Assembly: GCA_017382775.1 (NCBI GenBank)
Contig: JAFNZQ010000181.1
Location: 1 to 8,040, forward strand
DNA from: Spirochaetaceae bacterium
GTDB lineage: Bacteria > Spirochaetota > Spirochaetia > Treponematales > Treponemataceae
Direction of reading: 5' to 3'
DNA: 8,040 bases
Positions 1 to 6,361 of this stretch are shown one piece after another (the stretch's first letter is position 1; every line of letters starts with the position of its first letter). The notes below the pieces were generated by a model, which saw nothing but the letters and a program-made list of their open reading frames with translations, did not search any database and had not been told where the DNA came from. The position numbers and the translations under genes are program-made.

Positions 1-721
1 CGAAATTCCCTGCTGCATTTTCACCTACGGGAACGAGCCGCCGAAATTTTTCACAGATATTGCGGAACGAAAGGGTTGCCCGATTTTGTTGACTCCACTC
101 AGATCTTCGGATTTTATTACTCGCGGCATTCTTGTTTTTTCTAACCTTTTAGCAGAACACAAGATTGTTCATGGCGTTTTGGTGACGGTTTTCGGTGTGG
201 GAGTTTTAATTCTGGGAGAAAGCGGAATCGGAAAAAGTGAGACCGCCTTGGAGTTAATCGAGCGAGGACACCGCCTTGTGGCCGATGATTCCATCGATAT
301 TTATATGTCCGGCGGTGGCACCTTGGTGGGAACCGGGGCCAATCCCATAATCGGCTATCACATGGAAATTCGCGGCTTGGGTATAATCAACATCGTACGC
401 CTTTACGGTGTCAGTGCCATTTGCGCCCAGTGTGAATTACAACTGATTGTACAACTTTCGGAATGGAACAGCGACAACAATTACGACCGACTGGGACTTG
501 ACGAATCCACGAAAAACATTTTGGGAATGGAAGTTCCCTTGGTGAACATTCCCGTTCGTCCCGGACGAAACATTCCCATCATAATCGAAACGGCGGCCAA
601 AAACGAAAGGTTAAAATCCATGGGAGTTAATTCCGCTAAAGACTTTAACAAGCACGTTCTTAACTGGATTGAAACAAATAGTACCAAAGCCATGTACCAT
701 GGCTATGAAGATTTTTACTAG
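1..721 (+). CDS. hprK: HPr kinase/phosphorylase (HprK), 5'-truncated by the window edge
   Basis: Bifunctional enzyme that phosphorylates HPr on Ser46 using ATP or pyrophosphate and removes the phosphate by phosphorolysis; cytoplasmic, hexameric in characterised members. The reading frame is open from base 2 with no start, so the gene begins outside the window: 239 codons are visible against about 310 usual, so roughly 70 N-terminal residues are missing. Numbering from the first visible codon, the end of the N-terminal domain is at 1-50 and the catalytic His lies in HGVLV (His57). The Walker A loop GESGIGKS is at 72-79, the Asp pair in LVADD at 95-96, the family signature EIRGLGIINI at 122-131, and the C-terminal motif VRPGRNIPIIIE at 185-196. 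All expected catalytic elements are intact. The stop TAG (719-721) overlaps the ribosome binding site of ptsH, so the two are probably translated from one message. The leftmost internal start-like codon (TTG at 86) is not the real start, because homology continues upstream of it. Confidence 0.96.
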   Translation, partial: EIPCCIFTYGNEPPKFFTDIAERKGCPILLTPLRSSDFITRGILVFSNLLAEHKIVHGVLVTVFGVGVLILGESGIGKSETALELIERGHRLVADDSIDIYMSGGGTLVGTGANPIIGYHMEIRGLGIINIVRLYGVSAICAQCELQLIVQLSEWNSDNNYDRLGLDESTKNILGMEVPLVNIPVRPGRNIPIIIETAAKNERLKSMGVNSAKDFNKHVLNWIETNSTKAMYHGYEDFY

Positions 722-723
722 GA
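720..723 (+). promoter_or_regulatory. Ribosome binding site of ptsH
   Basis: AGGA sits 6 nt before the ATG at 730 and shares bases with the hprK stop codon TAG (719-721). Ribosomes finishing hprK therefore end on the ptsH initiation site, which favours coupled production of kinase and substrate. Confidence 0.6.
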
Positions 724-729
724 TTTAGA

Positions 730-996
730 ATGGTTGAAAGAAATTTGGAAGTTAAAAACAGAGCCGGCGTCCATGCTCGTCCCGCAGCATTGATTTGCCG
801 TGTGGCCAATGCCTTCTCGTCGAAAATTACCCTGTTCCGCGACGGTGCCGAGGTAAATGCCAAATCCGTCATTGGCGTTATTTCCATGGGAGCACCCTAC
901 GGAGCCCATTTGGTGTTACAAACCGAGGGTGAAGACGAAGTCGCGGCTGCCGATGCGGTTCAGGCCTTGTTCGATAACCTTTTCGAAGAAGACTGA
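730..996 (+). CDS. ptsH: Phosphocarrier protein HPr
   Basis: Small cytoplasmic phosphocarrier of the phosphoenolpyruvate:sugar phosphotransferase system: it takes phosphate from enzyme I on His15 and is a regulatory target of HprK at Ser46. The product is 88 residues, the normal family length. The active-site motif AGVHARPA places the histidine exactly at residue 15. NAKSVIGVISMGA at 43-55 carries Ser46, the HprK site, in its usual context. Having both sites means this is a regulated HPr rather than an NPr-type paralogue. It starts 8 bp after hprK with AGGA as ribosome binding site, matching a kinase-substrate operon. No enzyme I or sugar permease gene is in the window. From general knowledge, several treponemes keep EI, HPr and HprK but lack sugar permeases, so the role may be regulatory; the window cannot show this. 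Confidence 0.96.
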   Translation: MVERNLEVKNRAGVHARPAALICRVANAFSSKITLFRDGAEVNAKSVIGVISMGAPYGAHLVLQTEGEDEVAAADAVQALFDNLFEED

Positions 997-1004
997 TTTT
1001 CGCC

Positions 1005-2546
1005 TTAAAATTTTTCTGTTTCGCGTTTCAGTTTCCCAATGAGGGATTTTCCTCGGGGCGTGCCGTCGGATTTTGTTCCCGACTTTTTTAGTTGCAAAGA
1101 TAATCCGTAATCCACAGAAGAAAGACGACGCATTTCCTCTTCCGTCAGTTCCATTCCCTGTTCTGCCTTAAAAAATGCCTCTTCACCTTTTTTGAGAAAA
1201 GCCCACAGTCCATGAATAACTTTTTTTCTGTCAATTTTTTGCGGGGAAGAAAACAAATTTCCCTTTTCCCCATTGGAACCGAAGGGTTTTTTCCCAAAAT
1301 CTTCCCAGTTTTCTTCCTTTATATTGGGAATGTGGCGAAAAAATTTGTCCTTGCCACTTTTTATTCGGACAATTCGCGACTTTTCCCTTTCCCCCAATCC
1401 GTCGAACCATTGGGCGTAAATTTCCAGGGAAAGGCCGCTTCCCACGGATGATGCATACAGGCGAGTGGACAGTGGTTGCAATCGGTTGTCTCCCATTTGG
1501 TTTTGGGCTTCCAAAATGTTAGGTAACGCATGGGATGGAACGCCATTTTTTCCACGATAATTTTCTTCGCTTAAATCCAATCCGCAAATGAACACCGAGG
1601 CGGAACTTACCTTCAAGGCAAAATCCAAGGCCGTTCCGCTGACTGTGCCGTTTCGCAAAGCCCTCACATGGGGGAAATCCGTGGTTTCAAACAATTCGCA
1701 ACAATCGTCGCCGTAATTCAACGGAAGAATCATCCCCTTGTCCCGTAAATCTCCGAAAACGGCGGCCTCGCAGGACATGGCCACGGGAATTTGTTTTTCC
1801 AAAATAATTTTCGGATTAAGGTGCATTTTCGCCCAAAAGCCGCCGTCCGTTGTGAAAATTAAATCCGGTCGAATCCCATTGGTCAGCAAAACTTCCACCG
1901 CCGAGGAAAGGGCAATTACAAAAAAGGATTTTTCGTATCGGCGAATTTCTTCCAAGGATTTTTCCAATGTGACACCGGATGCCACAATTAAAACCGGCAA
2001 ATCCGTTTTTTGGGGTAAAATCACCCTTTTCGCATTCATGAAAAATTTAAATGAATTTTTCAGCCACACTTCGGTAAAATTGGCCCTGGTGGCAACGGCG
2101 GTTTTCGTCATTTCATAAAGTTGCCGCAAATGGGGGATAAAAGCCTGTATTTTTTCGGCGAAAATTTTTCCCGATGGCCCCCAAACCACAGGCAATGACA
2201 AGAAAATTTTCTCTTCACCCAATGAAAAAAAGATTTTTTGGCAAACTTCCCGTGAATTTTCCCCATTTATCACAAAATATTCGTCAAAAAGTGATTTTAC
2301 CTTGGAAAATTCCTCCGTAAATTCCATTGCAACCAATTTTGCTCCGGGAAAACGTTGTCGCAAAGGTTGGGCACAATAACCCAGGGCAGGGGAGATGACA
2401 ATAATTACCGATGGGTGAAAATCCGCGGAAATTTCTTGAACAAAGGCGGCTCCCTCCCTTTGGGGATTATACCCGGAATGAAAAAAAAGTCCATTTAGAG
2501 AGCAGGTTTCTTCGCCATTTTTTGCCAATGAAAATTCAACAGCCAT
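1005..2546 (-). CDS. DUF115 / MptE-like protein (6-hydroxymethylpterin diphosphokinase-like or Maf-like)
   Basis: A 513-residue cytoplasmic protein with no signal peptide or membrane segment, assigned to DUF115 from motif pattern. The family contains archaeal 6-hydroxymethyl-7,8-dihydropterin pyrophosphokinase (MptE) and Campylobacter/Helicobacter Maf proteins, which transfer nonulosonic acids to flagellin. Visible elements: HSGYNP (23-28), typical of the longer bacterial members; LIVASGVTLEKSL (186-198) where the family usually has a GxGPSL-like loop; an Ala/Ser-rich strand then NGIRPDLIFTTDGG (223-236); NGTVSGTALDFAL (299-311); and FICGLDLS (319-326). The C-terminal 110 residues are basic and charged without a recognised domain. 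The ATG follows the stop of the upstream acidic-repeat gene with no gap (TAA-ATG) and no clear Shine-Dalgarno, so it probably depends on termination-reinitiation. Membership in the superfamily is fairly sure; whether it acts on a pterin or a protein is open. Confidence 0.75.
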   Translation of the reverse strand: MAVEFSLAKNGEETCSLNGLFFHSGYNPQREGAAFVQEISADFHPSVIIVISPALGYCAQPLRQRFPGAKLVAMEFTEEFSKVKSLFDEYFVINGENSREVCQKIFFSLGEEKIFLSLPVVWGPSGKIFAEKIQAFIPHLRQLYEMTKTAVATRANFTEVWLKNSFKFFMNAKRVILPQKTDLPVLIVASGVTLEKSLEEIRRYEKSFFVIALSSAVEVLLTNGIRPDLIFTTDGGFWAKMHLNPKIILEKQIPVAMSCEAAVFGDLRDKGMILPLNYGDDCCELFETTDFPHVRALRNGTVSGTALDFALKVSSASVFICGLDLSEENYRGKNGVPSHALPNILEAQNQMGDNRLQPLSTRLYASSVGSGLSLEIYAQWFDGLGEREKSRIVRIKSGKDKFFRHIPNIKEENWEDFGKKPFGSNGEKGNLFSSPQKIDRKKVIHGLWAFLKKGEEAFFKAEQGMELTEEEMRRLSSVDYGLSLQLKKSGTKSDGTPRGKSLIGKLKRETEKF

Positions 2547-4601
2547 TTATGAAATGTCTAAATCGTTGAAAAGTTTTTTGTATTGCTGAAAATACTCCGA
2601 TTGGGCAAATTCTTCCACCTTTTCCTCATTGACATTTTCCAAGGCTCCGTCCATGTAGTTGAGAACGTCCTTCAATTCCTCTTTGATTTCCAAATCGAAG
2701 GTTTCGTCGTCTTCCGAGGGAGCGGACAAGTAATCCAAAGCGGAGGAGGTAAGCAGTTTATCCACGGAATAATCCCGCTGAACTCCAAATTCGTCCAAAT
2801 CTAATTTGACTATATCCTCATTCTTCTTTTTCAAATTGAGTTGCACCGGACTGTGAATGGTAAAATGGATAACATTTTCTTCCCCTGTCTTTTCCGCTGC
2901 CTTTTCCGTCACGGATTCTTCGGGCGTTTCCGCTACCTTTTCCGTGGGTGTTGTCTCATTCCCGTCCACACCGGTGGGCGTTTCCGTGGACTCTGCAACA
3001 TTTTCCGTCACAGTCTCCGTGGCGGTAACAGGTTCTTGGGCAATTTCTGGTTGATGAGCCTTATTTTCCACGTCTTGATCGGCAGGAATTTCCTGTGATG
3101 AAACATTTTCTTCCGTGGATTGTTCGCCACCGTTTTCCTTGAAAAACCCATTATCATTCTCTGTCATACTGTAGGACAGGGGAATGTTGTGGGTATTGTC
3201 CATGGTCATTTCATAGAAAGCGCCGTATTGGGAATTGTGGGAAAATCCCTCGTCCAAAGTGCCGCTTACATCAATTCTCGGAGCAATGTCCGTATCGATT
3301 TCGTTGGAATGTCCTTCAACAATTTCCCCGGTAAAATTGATGTCGCCAATTTCGGTATAATCACCGAAGGCATCGTAGGTTCCCAAATCCAATTCGTGGG
3401 ATTCAAATTCGTTAAATGTGAAAAGACTGTCTTGGAATATTTCGCCCATGGAAAAGGGATCGGAGGCATTCTTTTCCGATTCGTTTTCAAAGGTTTCAAA
3501 AGCCTCGTTCTCTTCGTCCTCTTCAGAAAAAATATCCGAATCCTGTTCCTCATCAGAATTTTCTTCCGTTTTGCCGGGCAAGGTCAAAAATACGGGATTT
3601 TCCTCCCTCTCTTCCCCAATGTCCACGTCTACATCGGTTTCTTCCGAGGTTACGTTACCCTTTTCTTCCGAGGTTACGTTACCCTTTTCTTCCGAAGTGA
3701 CGGTGTCGTTTTCTTCCGAGGTGATGTCGCCGGTTTCTTCCGAAGTGATATTACCGGTTTCTTCCGAAGTGATGTTACCGGTTTCTTCCGAAGTGATGTC
3801 GCCGTTTTCTTCCGAGGTGATGTTACCGGTTTCTTCCGAGGTGATGTCGCCGGTTTCTTCCGAAGTGATGTCGCCGGTTTCTTCCGAGGTGACGGTGTCG
3901 GTTCCTTCCGAAGTGATGTCGCCGCTTTCTTCCGAGGTGATGTCGTCAACTTTTTCCGAGGTTACATCATCCTTTTCAGAACTTGTTGCCACAGGGTTTT
4001 CCAAGGACTTAATGAATTCATCATCCTTTTCAGTGGAATAACTGGGAAGATTCAGAGCCTGGGCGCCGAGATAGCAAAGTTCGTGCCGTATTTTCGCCAA
4101 ATCCCTTCGCACCTCTGCGGGATTAGGCCTTTTCACCACAGGTCGTTCCACAGGCTGTGCCACAGGCTGTGGAAGGGGAACTTCATCGCCCACATAAAAT
4201 TCCGCGGGAGATGAGGGAGTAACATCCAAGCCGCAACGCTCTTCCCGATCGGTGGACAAACAGGCATCCTTTTCCGCCAATGCTGCGTTTTTCTGTAAGT
4301 TCACAAATTCATCATCGGGCTTCGAATCTTCCGGGGGAATATCAATTGTGCCATATTCTGCGGAGAAATCCACGGGAGTACAATCCACAACCATGTCTTC
4401 GATTTCGTTTTTCAGTTCATTGGGATTTGTCTTTTCCCGTGTGGAATTTTTTACAGGATTTGCGTAAATGTCAAAAACCCCTTCCAAAACATCTTCGTTT
4501 TTAACTTGGGGACCAGTACAAATCCATTCACCGTATGAGGAAAAATCATTCTTTGCATTTGTGGAAACAAATTGTCCGTTTATATTCTTATCCTGTTCCA
4601 T
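2547..4601 (-). CDS. Highly acidic protein of unknown function with 8-residue TSEE tandem repeats
   Basis: Not recognised as a named family. 684 residues, strongly acidic, no signal peptide, no membrane segment, so probably cytoplasmic. Regions: 1-140 acidic, low in hydrophobics; 141-160 Pro/Val/Arg-rich ([17 protein letters not shown]); 161-187 a predicted basic helix; 214-325 fourteen perfect-length 8-residue repeats of type TSEETGDI; 326-381 Glu/Asp/Ser-rich; 382-480 aromatic and Gly containing, perhaps partly folded; 521-575 a Thr/Glu/Val/Pro-rich linker; 578-625 strand-like with LNLKKKN; 637-684 a charged C-terminal helical tail containing [16 protein letters not shown] and YKKLF. The order of disordered middle and structured ends suggests a tether or scaffold. 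The ATG at 4601 is preceded by GGAG at 5 nt spacing and lies 21 bp after the transporter stop; its own stop abuts the DUF115 start. Strong Glu-biased coding and the absence of stops support a real gene; function is unknown. Confidence 0.85.
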   Translation of the reverse strand: MEQDKNINGQFVSTNAKNDFSSYGEWICTGPQVKNEDVLEGVFDIYANPVKNSTREKTNPNELKNEIEDMVVDCTPVDFSAEYGTIDIPPEDSKPDDEFVNLQKNAALAEKDACLSTDREERCGLDVTPSSPAEFYVGDEVPLPQPVAQPVERPVVKRPNPAEVRRDLAKIRHELCYLGAQALNLPSYSTEKDDEFIKSLENPVATSSEKDDVTSEKVDDITSEESGDITSEGTDTVTSEETGDITSEETGDITSEETGNITSEENGDITSEETGNITSEETGNITSEETGDITSEENDTVTSEEKGNVTSEEKGNVTSEETDVDVDIGEEREENPVFLTLPGKTEENSDEEQDSDIFSEEDEENEAFETFENESEKNASDPFSMGEIFQDSLFTFNEFESHELDLGTYDAFGDYTEIGDINFTGEIVEGHSNEIDTDIAPRIDVSGTLDEGFSHNSQYGAFYEMTMDNTHNIPLSYSMTENDNGFFKENGGEQSTEENVSSQEIPADQDVENKAHQPEIAQEPVTATETVTENVAESTETPTGVDGNETTPTEKVAETPEESVTEKAAEKTGEENVIHFTIHSPVQLNLKKKNEDIVKLDLDEFGVQRDYSVDKLLTSSALDYLSAPSEDDETFDLEIKEELKDVLNYMDGALENVNEEKVEEFAQSEYFQQYKKLFNDLDIS
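3627..3962 (-). repeat. In-frame 24-bp tandem repeat, 14 copies
   Basis: Fourteen consecutive 24-bp units lie inside the acidic-protein gene (residues 214-325). The + strand core TTCCGA recurs at exactly 24-bp steps starting at 3642 (3642, 3666, 3690 ... 3954). Each unit encodes TSEE plus a variable triplet plus I or V: TSEETGDI three times, TSEETGNI three times, TSEEKGNV twice, plus [40 protein letters not shown] and the terminal TSEETDVD. The Thr codon is ACC in eight units and ACT in six, in mixed order. A shorter degenerate copy (SSEKDDV) precedes the array at residues 207-213. Because 24 is a multiple of 3, gain or loss of units keeps the frame, so copy number is likely to vary between strains without switching the gene off. 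Confidence 0.97.
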
Positions 4602-4606
4602 TACTT

Positions 4607-4610
4607 CTCC
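4607..4610 (-). promoter_or_regulatory. Ribosome binding site of the acidic-repeat gene
   Basis: On the - strand GGAG ends 5 nt before the ATG at 4601, in the 21-bp gap after the transporter stop. A second GGAG lies 8 nt further upstream (4618-4615). This supports the chosen start and indicates translation initiation independent of the upstream gene. Confidence 0.65.
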
Positions 4611-4622
4611 GGTTCTCCGCGT

Positions 4623-5534
4623 TTAATTATCGGAATTTTTTTTATCACTCTTTAGGTTTATCCATGGGAATTTCCCCGGGAGCTTAAACCCGGAATCAAG
4701 GGCAGCCATGGCGAAAATAATAATATATCCCAAAACACTCCAAATGTCCGGTACTTGAAAAAAGAAAATAAATCCGAAAATTGCCGCAAAAATAACAATG
4801 GAATAATCGAAAAGGGCAATTTCCTTAGGTGGTGCCAGGGAATAGGCCCGGGTAATTCCAAACTGTCCGCCGGTAGCGAAAATCCCGGCCGTAATAAGTA
4901 AAATAAGCTGTTTCAAACTCATGGGTTGGAAGCCCATTATCACAAGAGGCAACAATGTCACCGTGGAAAAAAGGGAAAAAAACATTACGATGAACTCGCC
5001 CCGTTCTCCGCCCTTTGCGCAAACTCGCAACAGGGAATAGGCCAATCCGGCGAAAAATCCGCCCAAAAGTCCCACAAGGGCCCCGCTGTTCCCGAAAATG
5101 TTCATGGAAGGCTTTATCACAAAAAGGCATCCCAAAAAGGCACCGCACACTGCCAAAATTTGGCGAGCATAGGGGCGTTCCTTTAATATAAGGGCACAAA
5201 AAATCACCGCGAAAAAAGGCGACATTTTATTCAACATGGATGCATCCGATAGAAACAAACGATCTATGGCGTAGAAGTTGCAAACAATTCCCAATGTGCC
5301 ACAGGTTGCTCGCCCCACCAAGGGGAGCAAATTTTTTTTGTTACCGGAAAATTTCGCACCCTTTTTCAGACAAATAAATCCGGAAACCAAAAAAGCTACG
5401 GAATTACGAAAAATAGCCTTTTGTATCGACGGCAAATCACCGGCCAAAGACACGGCCAAATTCATTCCGGCGAAACAAAAGGCTGAAAAAATCATTGCAA
5501 GAGCCCCTTTCGTTTTAGGGGAAAGGGACTTCAT
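4623..5534 (-). CDS. EamA/DMT-family inner-membrane transporter
   Basis: Drug/metabolite transporter superfamily permease with two EamA repeats, 303 residues, the standard family length. Hydrophobic segments fit ten membrane helices: the first repeat spans about 8-141 and the second about 152-277. The boundary of repeat one carries the familiar pattern after helix 3-4, MSPFFAVIFCALILKERP (104-121), with the conserved Lys-Glu-Arg-Pro. The last 20 residues are a charged cytoplasmic tail. Members export or import amino acids, nucleosides, nucleotide sugars or other small metabolites; the substrate cannot be read from sequence. The start ATG overlaps the stop of the Mrp gene as ATGA (5534-5531) and has only a weak Shine-Dalgarno (GAGGG about 13 nt upstream), so translation is probably coupled to Mrp. 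A nucleoside or nucleobase substrate linked to the 5'-nucleotidase two genes upstream is possible but is only suggested by position. Confidence 0.92.
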   Translation of the reverse strand: MKSLSPKTKGALAMIFSAFCFAGMNLAVSLAGDLPSIQKAIFRNSVAFLVSGFICLKKGAKFSGNKKNLLPLVGRATCGTLGIVCNFYAIDRLFLSDASMLNKMSPFFAVIFCALILKERPYARQILAVCGAFLGCLFVIKPSMNIFGNSGALVGLLGGFFAGLAYSLLRVCAKGGERGEFIVMFFSLFSTVTLLPLVIMGFQPMSLKQLILLITAGIFATGGQFGITRAYSLAPPKEIALFDYSIVIFAAIFGFIFFFQVPDIWSVLGYIIIFAMAALDSGFKLPGKFPWINLKSDKKNSDN

Positions 5535-6346
5535 GCTTTTTTTATACCCTCGCAGGCCGCGTGGAAAAGGGTAAAATCGCTTTCTTCGATTTTTCCCTCA
5601 TCGCACAACTGTGCCACAGAAAGCTGCAAAGGAATTTTAGCCAAAATAGGCAAGTTAAAGTCCGCGGCAATTTTGTCAATGTGACTTTCGCCAAATACGG
5701 AAATTTCCTTACCGCAATCGGGACATTTTAAGTAACTCATGTTTTCCACAAGACCTAAAATGGGAACTTTCATGGCCGAAGCCATGTTTGCGGCCTTTTC
5801 CACAATTATACGCACCAAATCCTGGGGTGTGGAAACAACAATGATTCCGTTCACCGGCAAGGATTGGAACACCGTCAAAGGCACATCCCCCGTTCCGGGA
5901 GGCATATCCACAAACATGTAATCCACATCGGTCCAAACCACATCATGCCAAAACTGTTTAATCACTCCGGCAATCATCGGACCACGCCAAATGACGGGAT
6001 CCGTCTCGTTCTCCAAAAGAAAGTTAATGCTCATAAGCTGCGTTCCCTTTGAAGAGACAACCGGGTTTAATTCTGTTTCAGACAATGCCGTGGCTCGTTC
6101 CCCGGAGCCAAACATTTTGGGTATGGACGGACCTGTAATGTCCGCATCCAAAATGGCCGTTTTGAAGCCGGCTTTTTGCATGGCGGCGGCAAGGGAAGCC
6201 GTAACAAAGGACTTTCCCACACCGCCTTTCCCGCTCATAACGGCAATGACTTTGTTTACACGACTTTTCGGGTTTAATTCCTCCAAAAAACTTCGCTCTC
6301 CGCAGTCTTGGGAACAAGAACCGCAATTTTTATCACAATCTGCCAT
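5531..6346 (-). CDS. mrp: Mrp/NBP35 (ApbC) family Fe-S cluster carrier ATPase
   Basis: Cytoplasmic P-loop NTPase of the SIMIBI/MinD class that binds a [4Fe-4S] cluster and delivers it to apoproteins; members act as dimers. 271 residues. The deviant Walker A motif SGKGGVGKS is at 38-46, a DADITGPS switch motif at 67-74, and DMPPGTGD at 147-154. The cluster-ligating CPDC pair is at Cys208/Cys211. The N-terminus carries an additional Cys cluster, C4-x3-C8-x2-C11-x3-C15, as in NBP35-like proteins; there is no N-terminal MIP18/DUF59 domain of the kind found in E. coli-type Mrp. The gene begins 15 bp after the nucleotidase stop with only a weak ribosome binding site and overlaps the following transporter gene by 4 bp. 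All catalytic and ligand residues expected of the family are present. Confidence 0.95.
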   Translation of the reverse strand: MADCDKNCGSCSQDCGERSFLEELNPKSRVNKVIAVMSGKGGVGKSFVTASLAAAMQKAGFKTAILDADITGPSIPKMFGSGERATALSETELNPVVSSKGTQLMSINFLLENETDPVIWRGPMIAGVIKQFWHDVVWTDVDYMFVDMPPGTGDVPLTVFQSLPVNGIIVVSTPQDLVRIIVEKAANMASAMKVPILGLVENMSYLKCPDCGKEISVFGESHIDKIAADFNLPILAKIPLQLSVAQLCDEGKIEESDFTLFHAACEGIKKA

Positions 6347-6361
6347 TTCGCTTACAACCGA

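Noticed and set aside
86..88. TTG at 86 as the start of hprK
   Set aside because: The frame is open back to base 2 and the upstream codons (IPCCIFTYGNEPP) match the HprK N-terminal domain, so the gene is cut by the window edge.
3674..3949. - strand shifted frame through the array coding Arg/Lys-rich repeats ([12 protein letters not shown])
   Set aside because: It is a frame shadow of the same repeat. The in-frame acidic reading continues cleanly on both sides for hundreds of codons.
3627..3962. CRISPR array
   Set aside because: Units are contiguous 24-bp tandem copies with no unique spacers, and they are in frame within a protein gene.
3120..4214. Long + strand open frame (364 codons), and another of 207 codons (3418-4041), opposite the acidic repeat gene
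   Set aside because: Both read through the antisense of the 24-bp repeats. A stop-free repeat whose length is a multiple of 3 stays open in several frames. The products are monotonous repeats rich in Phe/Arg/Gly or Ser/Glu/Val with no ribosome binding site or family match.
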